Assembly (NCBI GenBank): GCA_035518715.1
Contig: DATIXJ010000068.1
Span: 1-26,021, forward strand
Length of the DNA: 26,021 nucleotides
Reading direction: 5' to 3'
Source: DATIXJ01 sp035518715
GTDB lineage: Bacteria > Bacteroidota > Ignavibacteria > UBA10030 > SZUA-254
A program made the translations under genes and the position numbers. Below, one piece after another: positions 14,658 to 23,037 of this stretch. Below the pieces are notes generated by a model, which saw nothing but the letters and a program-made list of their open reading frames with translations, was not told the origin of the DNA and ran no database searches. Every line of letters begins with the position of its first letter. The stretch's first letter is position 1.

Positions 14658-17600
14658 TCAGAATGCAAAACGGTAAAAGAGACGTGCCTCGTTGGTAAGG
14701 CGCTTGTCCTCGGTATTTTCACTCGTCACTTTTCGCTGAATCTCCAGAAAGAGATTCCTGACGAGGTTGATTTGATAGGTCAGATTGGTGTTTCCAATAT
14801 CGTTAAAGATCTTGCCGCCGACACGGAGCTGACCGATTCCGGCAGACGTGGTGATATTGACATTTGTTCCTTCCTGGAAAGTTCCGCCCTGGTAGCTCAC
14901 ATCCACATCGCGTATAAAGGAAAACTCTTCCCGGAGAAACGTCGAGAAAATTCCGGATAGAAGATTCGAGGCAACCGATGAGCCGGCAGATGACCCGATA
15001 TTGGTGAGATCCTGCTGCTCTTTCGAGGTGAGCTGATCGCGGAATTTGTTCCAGACAATGAATGATATGATGTCGGATTGAGGGTCTCCCCCTTTCGCTT
15101 GTGTCGACCAGTCGGTCCATTCAGCACCGGGGTGAAGCTGGACTTTCATTGCCATATCGAGTTTCGGATTCAGGCGGGATCCGGAAATTGTGAGCTGCAC
15201 CATGACCGCCTGTTCCGTTGTCCGGGGAGTGGTACTGGTTGCTTCCTGCTCGGGCGTTTGTGTCTCGGTCAACTGGCGAGTGCCCTGATAGGTCGCCTGA
15301 ATGTCAAGTTCAGGGTCGTCCCATTGTCCGACAAACCTCAATTTTCCCGTGGCATCAAACTTCTTATAGAAGGTATAATACGAACGCGATCCGACTTCAA
15401 TTTCTCCGTAGATTGTGGGAGAGCCCGCAGATTTCACAGCCGTAACACTCCCTTCCAGCTCCGCATACAGTTCCTCGTTCATCGTCGGCGTGAAGATCAT
15501 CCGGACTGCCGTAATTCCCTTGGTCTCCACGACAAGATTATATCTCAACCGATCGAGAAGGGGGGATGATACGTTCCGGGCAGAGCGGGAATCCGTGGTC
15601 GCCGTATCGTTCACCGCATAGAAGCGGGAAAGTTTCATCGTATCGCGAAGTGCCTTGGTGGTATCATCAATCAAAACATAGGGAAGCGCCAGATTGCTCG
15701 ATGCGGCCTGGGCATTCGCCGCAGGCGGAAAGGTGAGATTCGCCTCCAGGATGGAGAATTTTCCGGTCAGGAGCGGCGCGTCGAGGTTTCCCGTGATCTG
15801 CAAGCCGCCCGTTTCCGTTTCTGCGAGAAGTGTTCCGTACATTGTCGGAATTTTCCGTCTCGACGCATCGGTCATGAGGAGAAGCTGTCCGTTCAGCAGA
15901 AGATTCAGGTCCCCGACCTGGAAATCTCGTACCGAAACTGACCCGGTACAGACTGCCTCGTTCCCCATCGTGTTGGGCCTGATGTCCCGAATGTGGAGAG
16001 ATTTCACCTGGATCTTGTCTCCCTGGGGTTCGAGCTCACCCGAGACTGCGTACGGGATGTTGTTCGGTACGAAGAGAAATTCGAGGTCCTGCAGAACGAT
16101 AGATCCGCTGAATTCCGGATGATGAGGCGTCCCGCCGATTACCACACTTGATTGGATCTTCCCGCTGAGATCATCAAAATCCGTGAGCAGGGGGTCGATA
16201 ACGCTCACATCAAATCCTGCAGAGCGCACTTCGATATGTTCCTCCGCGTCGGGGAATCGTTCTTCCACTCCGGCAAACGCCAGATCGATCGGGAGAGATC
16301 CCTGAACGGAAAGCCGCGCGACGGTATCGCGGGCAGAACCGCGTACCGCAACATCCATATGCATCAGCTGGTTCGCGTACTCGAGATGAGCCCGAACGGT
16401 TCCAATATCAGTTTCCCGGTAATGCGCATTCTCCGTGCCGAGGTCAAGTGCGATAACCGGAGATTCGGCAGTGCCGGAGAGATGGAGATCGGCATCCGCA
16501 CGGCCGAAGAATCCCTGAGTTCGGGAAGCAAATTCAGGATTCGCGGTAAGATATCCGATGCCGCTGAGATTGAAGCGGCGGAGCGTAGCATTTACATCGT
16601 ACGCACCGGAAGCATCAATCATCCCGGTCAACGAAAACTGCTCTTCATTTCTTTTCATCACACCACGCATGATCCGGAAACCGTCGTAATCCAGTCGGCA
16701 TTGAACGTCCTGATCATTCAGCCAGGTATATCCACGCAGTGCAAGTCGCAGCGTGTCGAAATCGAAAACGTACGTATGCGGTTCCACCGAGGCATTACCT
16801 GTAGCGGTGACAGCAAGAGCTGTGTCGACATCTGCGCGGAGGGAAAACTTGCCCGCAAAATTCCTGTACAGCAGCGACAGCGTGATGCCGTCAAGGGTTT
16901 TTGCATTGAGTTTGCCCGAAGCCGCGGTGAGTTCAAGAGATACCGCCAGATGTTCAAGCGTTTCCGAGTCGGCAAGAGAGTCCACCACGAAATGTACGAC
17001 ACCATCGTTGAGGAGCATTCCCCCCTTCACCGTTCCGAAGTAACACTCATGAAAGGTCCCATCGCAGGTCATCGAGATCCTGTCAGTTGATCCCGTGAGT
17101 GTACCCTTGAACGACGCTTTCGCATCGAACGGAGAGCTCTTGAAAAGATCCGCAAGCGGCTCGAGATCTTTGATGTGAATGTCGTACGAACAATTTAATT
17201 CCTTCTGTGCTGCTGTATGGTTCCCGGCTGACGGAGCAACCGGTTTTTGCTCCGCAACTTCCGAATCGGCAGGAAGTGCATGACTCCGGATCGTGGAGAG
17301 AAGATTATCGACCTGGTACACCAGCGATGCGGTGGTGAGGTCGAGGTCGAATTTCCCTCGCACATCGGCATCAACGATTCCGGAGCGCAGCGAAAGTCGT
17401 TTGTGGGTCACATCCGACTGATCGAGCGTGAGATGGATCTCCTGAGACGTAACCGGATGGCCTTCGAATGCTGACGGCAGCAAGGACAAATTGCACTCTG
17501 CGTTAAAATCCTCGATTGTTCGGCCGCTTCCGGAGAACTTACCTTCCAGCGTCAGGTTTGTTGAATATTTCGGATCGTTGAGCAGCGTCGATAAGTCGAA

Positions 17601-19175
17601 AGACGAAAGGGACGCCGTTGCAGAATACTGCGGTGCCGCGGATTGCTCAAATGCGGCCTGCGCATGGATATCGGCGTTCATGGTGGCATTGGAAGCGCGT
17701 GCATCCGCCACGATACGATGCGGTTCCGCCTGAACAGAGCAGTTGAATGAAGAGACCTCCAATGACTGAATCCGGGACGAGTCGGCATTCAACGTCAGCG
17801 AACCAGTCAAGTTGTTCACGGAGAATCCGTGACCCGCCACCGAACCCTTCCCATTGAGAATCGTATGAAACTTCCTGTCGCTGACAAACGGCCCGATGTC
17901 CAGATGGTGTGTGGTGAATGTGGCAGTATATGCGTCATGAGCATGTTCGAGATCCAGATTCCCGCTCAGCTCCACTGATCCGAATGGACCCTTCACATCC
18001 GATTTCACTCTAAAATTCTGGGGTTTGCCGGAAAACTCGCCGTTCAGTATCAGAAGACCGGTGCTGTCCATCCGGGGGAGGTCGACTTCCGGGAGGAGTG
18101 CATGGATGTCACGAGGATGGAGGCGGGCTTCCGTTACGACAACTCCAAGCGCCAAATCACCAGGCCGATGGAGGTTGCGAATACTGCCGGACATGGTCAG
18201 AGAGCTGGAAGCAACGGCAAGCTGCAACCGTTTCACCGCGAAATCTCCGAATTCACCATTTGCGTCGAGATTGAAAGAGATATTCCCGTGAAGAAATTCA
18301 AGCTCGGGGAGGAAGCTTTTCAGTTCATGAAGATCGAGGGTTCTCGCCCGCAGGAAAAGATGTATCGAATCCTGGCGAAGTTGTTCAAGAGAAAACCCGC
18401 CAAGGAGATTTGCATGCTGAAGCGATGCATCACAATCGATCAGCGAGTGAGTGGTCTGGATGAGAACACCTCTCGCAAACGTGCCGCGGTCGGAGGCAAT
18501 GAAGGTGCCCTTCAAAACGCTGAGCTCAAATTTTGTCTGGGGAGAATATCCGCTGGCCTGGATGATCTCAACGGTGAGATCATTCTTCTGAATCGTCCCT
18601 TTCGACAATATATTGATGTCATTGATCACGAAATTCCGGTCTTGGAAGGAATTCCGCATCTCAATCGGACGGGCAGAATCTGCAAGCATCACCGAATCGA
18701 TGACTTCCACGCGTCCGTGTTTCAATTCAACATGATCCAGAAAGAGGTTCCAGTCGAACTCCCCTGCCGTCTGCACGGTATCGTGTTTGAAGAGGAGGTC
18801 CGTATTCCACTGCCCGGATCCCATTCGGACAAAATGGATTGATGGGTGGTCGACAATCAGATAACGGAGGCGGGCCCGCTTGCTGAAGAAGCCGACAGGT
18901 TCGTACTGGCAGAATATTCTTCCGGTGTTGAAAAATATTCCCTGCGCCGAAGAGACCGACACGGAGTCGACCGTGAATCCGGTGATGAGATTTCCGCCGA
19001 TATTTCCGACGTAAATGGTTCCATTGATCTGGTTTTCGAGTCCGGACGCTATGAGCGTACGGAAGCGGTCACGGAAAAACGTCGTCTGGGTAAAGAGTGT
19101 TGCGGCGAGGACCAGGAATATGATTCCCGCAACGATGACACCAGTAATCTTGAGAATGCGTTTCAGGATTCGCAT
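14658..19175 (-). CDS. tamB: TamB-like (AsmA superfamily) translocation and assembly module protein
   Basis: A 1505-residue envelope-spanning protein. A basic start and one hydrophobic helix at about 7-29 anchor it in the inner membrane, followed by a long repetitive beta-rich region with weak AsmA-type repeats, as expected for the lipid-carrying groove proteins of the TamB/AsmA family. The last 350 or so residues resemble the TamB C-terminal domain (GSRSYYTFYKKFDATG, QWDDPELDIQATYQGTR, NIGSSAG), and the protein ends in an aromatic strand, RLFYRFAF, as TamB proteins do. The family is implicated in outer-membrane protein assembly and phospholipid transport; in FCB bacteria the exact job is unclear. 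The frame also opens at a GTG at 19190 overlapping the rfaE2 stop by a GTGA, but ATG 19175 has GAGGG 8 bases upstream and is preferred. No BamA/TamA gene is in the window. Confidence 0.9.
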   Translation of the reverse strand: MRILKRILKITGVIVAGIIFLVLAATLFTQTTFFRDRFRTLIASGLENQINGTIYVGNIGGNLITGFTVDSVSVSSAQGIFFNTGRIFCQYEPVGFFSKRARLRYLIVDHPSIHFVRMGSGQWNTDLLFKHDTVQTAGEFDWNLFLDHVELKHGRVEVIDSVMLADSARPIEMRNSFQDRNFVINDINILSKGTIQKNDLTVEIIQASGYSPQTKFELSVLKGTFIASDRGTFARGVLIQTTHSLIDCDASLQHANLLGGFSLEQLRQDSIHLFLRARTLDLHELKSFLPELEFLHGNISFNLDANGEFGDFAVKRLQLAVASSSLTMSGSIRNLHRPGDLALGVVVTEARLHPRDIHALLPEVDLPRMDSTGLLILNGEFSGKPQNFRVKSDVKGPFGSVELSGNLDLEHAHDAYTATFTTHHLDIGPFVSDRKFHTILNGKGSVAGHGFSVNNLTGSLTLNADSSRIQSLEVSSFNCSVQAEPHRIVADARASNATMNADIHAQAAFEQSAAPQYSATASLSSFDLSTLLNDPKYSTNLTLEGKFSGSGRTIEDFNAECNLSLLPSAFEGHPVTSQEIHLTLDQSDVTHKRLSLRSGIVDADVRGKFDLDLTTASLVYQVDNLLSTIRSHALPADSEVAEQKPVAPSAGNHTAAQKELNCSYDIHIKDLEPLADLFKSSPFDAKASFKGTLTGSTDRISMTCDGTFHECYFGTVKGGMLLNDGVVHFVVDSLADSETLEHLAVSLELTAASGKLNAKTLDGITLSLLYRNFAGKFSLRADVDTALAVTATGNASVEPHTYVFDFDTLRLALRGYTWLNDQDVQCRLDYDGFRIMRGVMKRNEEQFSLTGMIDASGAYDVNATLRRFNLSGIGYLTANPEFASRTQGFFGRADADLHLSGTAESPVIALDLGTENAHYRETDIGTVRAHLEYANQLMHMDVAVRGSARDTVARLSVQGSLPIDLAFAGVEERFPDAEEHIEVRSAGFDVSVIDPLLTDFDDLSGKIQSSVVIGGTPHHPEFSGSIVLQDLEFLFVPNNIPYAVSGELEPQGDKIQVKSLHIRDIRPNTMGNEAVCTGSVSVRDFQVGDLNLLLNGQLLLMTDASRRKIPTMYGTLLAETETGGLQITGNLDAPLLTGKFSILEANLTFPPAANAQAASSNLALPYVLIDDTTKALRDTMKLSRFYAVNDTATTDSRSARNVSSPLLDRLRYNLVVETKGITAVRMIFTPTMNEELYAELEGSVTAVKSAGSPTIYGEIEVGSRSYYTFYKKFDATGKLRFVGQWDDPELDIQATYQGTRQLTETQTPEQEATSTTPRTTEQAVMVQLTISGSRLNPKLDMAMKVQLHPGAEWTDWSTQAKGGDPQSDIISFIVWNKFRDQLTSKEQQDLTNIGSSAGSSVASNLLSGIFSTFLREEFSFIRDVDVSYQGGTFQEGTNVNITTSAGIGQLRVGGKIFNDIGNTNLTYQINLVRNLFLEIQRKVTSENTEDKRLTNEARLFYRFAF

Positions 19176-19186
19176 CGCGAAAGCCC

Positions 19187-19669
19187 TCACCGCGATGAGA
19201 AACGGTCGAGAATACGATCGATAATCGAGGTGGTGGAACGGTCGGGTACAAATTCAATCGTGGCAACTCGTCCTCCGGCTTTCTCCACGACATCTTTCCC
19301 CACGATTTCGTTAATCGACCAGTCAGCTCCCTTCACAAGTACATCCGGCACAAGAGCAGTAATTACGTGATACGGGGTATCTTCGTCGAATACACAGACA
19401 TAATCGACCGGCAGAAGATTCGACAGGATAAAGGCCCGATCGTCCTGGGAAACAATAGGACGGTTCTCCCCTTTGATGCGGCGAACGGAGGCGTCAGAAT
19501 TCAGCCCGACAACAAGAACATCACCCGCAGAGCGTGCCTTCGTCAGGTATTCGACGTGACCGCGGTGGAGAATATCAAATACCCCGTTCGTAAAAACAAC
19601 TCTTTTCTTTTCTCGACGAAGCTTATCACGGATTTTCAGAAGCTCATCGAGATGAACCACTTTCCCCAT
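19187..19669 (-). CDS. rfaE2: D-glycero-beta-D-manno-heptose 1-phosphate adenylyltransferase
   Basis: It transfers AMP from ATP to D-glycero-beta-D-manno-heptose 1-phosphate, giving the ADP-heptose used for LPS inner core or other surface glycans. The 160-residue product is the stand-alone nucleotidyltransferase equivalent to the C-terminal half of E. coli HldE. It shows FTNGVFDILHRGHVEYL with the HxGH motif at 35-38, LNSDASVRRIKG, a QDDRAFILSNL helix, LVKGADW and VPDRSTTSII. The open frame continues 48 codons further upstream over the end of rfaE1, but the family N-terminus (GKVVHLDELL) begins at ATG 19669, 4 bases beyond the rfaE1 stop. Its own stop codon lies just before the tamB start, so the three genes form one translationally tight unit. 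Confidence 0.94.
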   Translation of the reverse strand: MGKVVHLDELLKIRDKLRREKKRVVFTNGVFDILHRGHVEYLTKARSAGDVLVVGLNSDASVRRIKGENRPIVSQDDRAFILSNLLPVDYVCVFDEDTPYHVITALVPDVLVKGADWSINEIVGKDVVEKAGGRVATIEFVPDRSTTSIIDRILDRFSSR

Positions 19670-19673
19670 ATCT

Positions 19674-20684
19674 TCATGCTTTCGGTACGGGCTCGGCATC
19701 AGCAAGCATGCTTTGCCGGAGTTCGTTCTTATCGATCGGTACGATACCGACATATCCGCAAACAACGCCACCCGCATGATTTGCGAGCGCTGCGGCTTCC
19801 CGAACGGTTGCACCCGCCACGAGTGACATCGTCAAACTTGCAATCACCGTATCGCCTGCACCGGAAACATCCGCCACATTTCGGGCTTTCGTCGGCACGT
19901 GCGAGGATGTCCCGTCGGATTCGAACAGCGACATGCCGCGTTCACCGAGTGTCAGCAGGACATTCTTCGCCTGGAGGCGTTCGAGCAGGAGGTTCCCCGC
20001 GCGCTGAATGTCGTCTTCGGTATGGAGCCGGACACCAAGCGCTTCCTCCGCTTCCTTTCGATTGGGTTTGAATACGGTAATATTCTTGTACTCGAAAAAA
20101 TTGTTGAATTTGGGATCCACGGTCACCGGCTTGCCGCCTTCGTTCGCAAGCCCGATGATGTCGTGAATGAGATTCTTCACCACAACTCCCTTATTGTAAT
20201 CTTCGATGATGATCCCGCTCAGGTGGGAAAGCTGCATTCGGAGGACGTCAATAATTTTCCGCTGGATTGCTGCCGATACTTCTGTCCTCTGCTCCCGATC
20301 CAGCCGGACGACATGCTGGCTGTGCGCTATGACTCTAGTCTTGACCGTCGTTGGGCGCGAGGGGTCAACTATTACTCCTTCCGGAGAGAAACCCGTTTCG
20401 CGGATGATGTCGTACAGCTGCTTACCACTTGTATCCGCCCCGATCACACCTACGAGAAGCGGCTCTCCCCCAAGGGATTTGATATTGCGGGCAACATTCG
20501 CGGCTCCGCCCAAACGCGCCTGTTCCGTCTCCATGTCGATCACCGGCACCGGCGCTTCAGGAGAAATCCGGCTCACACTTCCCCAAATATACCGGTCAAG
20601 CATCAGATCACCGATGACGGCAATCCGTTTACCCGCCATCGACGCGAAGAGATCGTCGATGCGCTGTTCTGAGAGAACTACCAA
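19674..20684 (-). CDS. rfaE1: D-glycero-beta-D-manno-heptose-7-phosphate kinase
   Basis: A PfkB-family sugar kinase that phosphorylates D-glycero-beta-D-manno-heptose 7-phosphate at C1; a separate phosphatase (not in this window) acts before rfaE2. The 336-residue protein corresponds to the N-terminal half of E. coli HldE. Motifs include VIGDLMLDRYIWG, the sugar-binding RLGGAANVARN, KPNRKEAEEALG and the ATP/anion-hole motif DVSGAGDT with catalytic Asp278. The first available start after an in-frame stop is TTG 20684, with AGGAG 9 bases upstream (20694-20698); an ATG 15 codons in would cut into the family N-terminus. It heads the minus-strand run rfaE1-rfaE2-tamB-rnr. Confidence 0.94.
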   Translation of the reverse strand: MVVLSEQRIDDLFASMAGKRIAVIGDLMLDRYIWGSVSRISPEAPVPVIDMETEQARLGGAANVARNIKSLGGEPLLVGVIGADTSGKQLYDIIRETGFSPEGVIVDPSRPTTVKTRVIAHSQHVVRLDREQRTEVSAAIQRKIIDVLRMQLSHLSGIIIEDYNKGVVVKNLIHDIIGLANEGGKPVTVDPKFNNFFEYKNITVFKPNRKEAEEALGVRLHTEDDIQRAGNLLLERLQAKNVLLTLGERGMSLFESDGTSSHVPTKARNVADVSGAGDTVIASLTMSLVAGATVREAAALANHAGGVVCGYVGIVPIDKNELRQSMLADAEPVPKA

Positions 20685-20719
20685 AGAATATTACTCCTCA
20701 TGATCATGTTCTTGCTGCC

Positions 20720-20748
20720 AATATAGGGAGAACTGCTATGAGAATCAA
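20720..20748 (-). promoter_or_regulatory. Candidate promoter TTGATT-N17-TATATT for the rfaE1 operon
   Basis: On the minus strand TTGATT (20748-20743) and TATATT (20725-20720) are 17 bases apart. The predicted start near 20713 leaves a leader of about 29 nt containing the AGGAG before the TTG start codon. Confidence 0.5.
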
Positions 20749-20769
20749 GTAGTTAGGTGATGCCTGCTC

Positions 20770-20798
20770 TTGGAAATTCTTATGTGATTTTCTATATT
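20770..20798 (+). promoter_or_regulatory. Candidate promoter TTGGAA-N17-TATATT for the RNA methyltransferase gene
   Basis: TTGGAA (20770-20775) and TATATT (20793-20798) are 17 bases apart. Transcription would begin only about 3 bases before the ATG at 20808, implying a leaderless or nearly leaderless mRNA. Confidence 0.45.
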
Positions 20799-20807
20799 TC
20801 CATCGCT

Positions 20808-21602
20808 ATGGCGACCCCACCCTCCATCTCGGAATCCCAGCTGAAGAAGTTCCGCAAATTGCTTCTGAAGAAATATCGGAGAGAAGAGAACCTGTACATT
20901 ATCGAGGGCTCTCATCTGGTTTCCGAGGCGCTCCGTTCTTCGGCAGATGTGAAACATGTGCTTGTCTCTCACTCCTACACGGAGCAGGAGGAGTTCAGCG
21001 AGATAGGCAATCTTGCAGAACAGAAACGCGCTACCGTGTTCCGGGGGAAAGACGATCAAATCCGGTCACTGAGCGACACCGTCACTGCTCAGGGGATCGT
21101 TGCGATCATTCAACGGAGGGAAACGCGTCTCACATGGAACGCGTCTGGCACGAGAGAGGTTCGCGTGGTTCTTGACGGTGTATCGGATCCCGGGAATGTC
21201 GGTACGATTATCAGGACCTGTGACTGGTTCGGGGTTAACGCGGTCATTCTCGGTGAAGATTCGACGGAGATCGAAAACCCCAAGGTTCTGCGAGCGTCGA
21301 TGGGATCGACGTTCCATCTCCCCGTCGCACACGAACCTGACTTGCCGTCGCTGCTGGCTCTGGCAAAGAACAATGGATGGACTATCGCAGTCACACTCCC
21401 CGCAGGCGGAGTCCGGCCCCGGAGGGATCTGTTTGCCGGACGGTGCTGTCTGATCCTCGGAAATGAGGCAAGAGGAATCTCACGCGAGCTCATCGACCTC
21501 GCCGATCAGAAACTGACGATTCCCAGATCCGGAAACGCCGAATCGCTGAATGTCGCCGTGGCCTGCGGGATCATTCTGGCGGAGATATCAGAATCGCCCT
21601 GA
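20808..21602 (+). CDS. SpoU/TrmH-family RNA 2'-O-methyltransferase
   Basis: A 264-residue SPOUT methyltransferase that should add a methyl group from S-adenosylmethionine to a ribose 2'-OH of rRNA or tRNA. The N-terminal L30e-like substrate-binding domain (about 8-100) has the typical KYRREENLYIIEGSHLVSEAL start. The knotted catalytic domain carries motif 1 LDGVSDPGNVGTIIRT (122-137, with the conserved Arg136), motif 2 LILGNEARGIS (215-225) and motif 3 IPRSGNAESLNVAVACGI (238-255). The RNA target cannot be told from the sequence; 23S rRNA is common in this subfamily. The frame extends 17 codons upstream, but the extension would lie across the promoter-like boxes and does not resemble the family. 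It is divergent from rfaE1. Confidence 0.92.
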   Translation: MATPPSISESQLKKFRKLLLKKYRREENLYIIEGSHLVSEALRSSADVKHVLVSHSYTEQEEFSEIGNLAEQKRATVFRGKDDQIRSLSDTVTAQGIVAIIQRRETRLTWNASGTREVRVVLDGVSDPGNVGTIIRTCDWFGVNAVILGEDSTEIENPKVLRASMGSTFHLPVAHEPDLPSLLALAKNNGWTIAVTLPAGGVRPRRDLFAGRCCLILGNEARGISRELIDLADQKLTIPRSGNAESLNVAVACGIILAEISESP

Positions 21603-21616
21603 CAACCTCCGAGGTT

Positions 21617-21645
21617 TGCATTTCGTACCGGTTTTTCCTACCTTT
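21617..21645 (+). promoter_or_regulatory. Candidate promoter TTGCAT-N17-TACCTT for the nuo operon
   Basis: TTGCAT (21617-21622) and TACCTT (21640-21645) are 17 bases apart in the 79-base gap before nuoA. The predicted start near 21652 gives a leader of about 30 nt. A small AACCT/AGGTT hairpin (21605-21617) lies just before it and lacks a U-tract. Confidence 0.4.
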
Positions 21646-21681
21646 TTAATAGGAATTTGATGTAATTTCAGACCGCCCTTA

Positions 21682-22038
21682 ATGATCGAGCAGTACATCC
21701 CCATCGCAATCATGATGGTTTTCGGCATCGCATTTGGCATTGTCATGTCGAAAGCGAGTGAGTGGTTCGGGCCGAAAAATCCTTCCGATGTCAAACTCTC
21801 CACGTATGAAAGCGGAATGGAGCCCATCCGCAATGCACGCGAGCGCGTGTCGGTCAAGTATTATATCATCGCAATGCTCTTTATTCTGTTTGATATTGAG
21901 GTCGTCTTCCTGTACCCCTGGGCGGTGAATTTCCGCCTCCTCGGCGTCTTCGGGCTGGTCGAGATGGGAATATTTATTTTCATATTGCTCCTTGGATATC
22001 TCTACGTGTGGAAGAAAGGTGCGTTAGAATGGAATTAG
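21682..22038 (+). CDS. nuoA: NADH-quinone oxidoreductase subunit A
   Basis: NuoA is one of the small membrane subunits at the junction of the two arms of complex I, next to the quinone channel. The 118-residue protein has three transmembrane helices (about 6-24, 58-78 and 86-108). It has the conserved loop YESGMEPI preceding RVSVKYYIIAMLFILFDIEVVFLYPWA, whose acidic residues (FDIE) are family hallmarks. It opens the nuo operon, and its last codons overlap the nuoB start by 10 bases. Confidence 0.95.
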   Translation: MIEQYIPIAIMMVFGIAFGIVMSKASEWFGPKNPSDVKLSTYESGMEPIRNARERVSVKYYIIAMLFILFDIEVVFLYPWAVNFRLLGVFGLVEMGIFIFILLLGYLYVWKKGALEWN

Positions 22039-22541
22039 AGCGGACGAACGACAGTTTTCTCACGACACAGCTGGATCAGATTATCGGGTGGGCCAGGAAG
22101 AATTCACTCTGGCCGATGCCGATGGGTATTTCCTGCTGTGCAATCGAGATGATGGCATTTGCGGGGCCGCGCTTCGATGTGGCACGGTTCGGATCGGAAG
22201 CATTCAGGTTCTCTCCACGGCAGAGTGATCTGATGATCGTTGCGGGGACTGTTACCTACAAAATGTCGCACGTTGTCAGAAAAATCTACGACCAGATGCC
22301 CGACCCAAAATGGGTCATCGCCATGGGGGCATGCACCTCAAGCGGCGGGATGTACCGGTCGTATTCCGTGGTGCAGGGAATCGATCTCTTTCTTCCCGTC
22401 GATGTATACGTCTCCGGCTGTCCGCCGCGACCCGACAACCTCCTGAAAGCACTGATGGAGATTCAAAAGAAAATTGCCCGCGGAGAAAAGCCCGGACAGT
22501 CCGACAAGGTGTACATCGAGGAATCCGCCGAGCACGCATGA
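22029..22541 (+). CDS. nuoB: NADH-quinone oxidoreductase subunit B
   Basis: NuoB carries the terminal 4Fe-4S cluster N2, which passes electrons to quinone. The 170-residue protein has the four ligand positions: Cys36 and Cys37 in GISCCAIEMM, Cys102 in GACTSSGGM and Cys131 in SGCPPRPDNL. The frame extends upstream to a GTG inside nuoA, but ATG 22029 has AAAGGTG 7 bases upstream and gives the usual N-terminus. The gene overlaps nuoA by 10 bases and the nuoC start by ATGA, indicating translational coupling. Confidence 0.96.
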   Translation: MELERTNDSFLTTQLDQIIGWARKNSLWPMPMGISCCAIEMMAFAGPRFDVARFGSEAFRFSPRQSDLMIVAGTVTYKMSHVVRKIYDQMPDPKWVIAMGACTSSGGMYRSYSVVQGIDLFLPVDVYVSGCPPRPDNLLKALMEIQKKIARGEKPGQSDKVYIEESAEHA

Positions 22542-23020
22542 AAGATCTTCTCCTGCAAAAACTCCGGGAACAATTTCCCAGCGCGGTGGAAGTCGTGAGC
22601 GAATTCCGCGACGAACTGACACTCATCATTCGAAAGGCCGACATCCTCCCCGTTTGCAGCTTCCTCCAAAGCAACAGCGACCTGTCGTTTGATTCGATCC
22701 GTGATCTCTGCGGTGCAGACTATCACCGACCCGACGACCGGTTTGAAGTCATCTACAATATCTATTCGCTGAAGAACAATTTCCGCCTCCGGCTCAAGGT
22801 ACGGATCGACGAAAAGGATCTTCACGTGGCAAGTGTCTCCGGAATCTGGCAAGGCGCAAACTGGCTTGAACGGGAGAGCTACGATATGTACGGTATCCTT
22901 TTCGACGGGCATCCGGACCTCCGGAGAATTTATCTGCCCGAAGAATTTGAGTATTATCCGCTCCGCAAAGATTTTCCCCTGATGGGAATTCCCGGTTCTC
23001 TTCCCCTTCCACGAAAATAG
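22538..23020 (+). CDS. nuoC: NADH-quinone oxidoreductase subunit C
   Basis: NuoC is the 30-kDa-type subunit of the complex I peripheral arm and binds NuoD. The 160-residue protein carries the family signature ANWLERESYDMYGILFDGHP near 107-126, followed by DLRRIYLPEEFEYYPLRKDFP. It is separate from nuoD, not the NuoCD fusion of E. coli. The start is the ATG of an ATGA overlap with nuoB; the open frame itself runs much further upstream inside nuoB but that part is out-of-frame noise. Confidence 0.95.
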   Translation: MKDLLLQKLREQFPSAVEVVSEFRDELTLIIRKADILPVCSFLQSNSDLSFDSIRDLCGADYHRPDDRFEVIYNIYSLKNNFRLRLKVRIDEKDLHVASVSGIWQGANWLERESYDMYGILFDGHPDLRRIYLPEEFEYYPLRKDFPLMGIPGSLPLPRK

Positions 23021-23037
23021 AAAGAAGCATCATCCGC

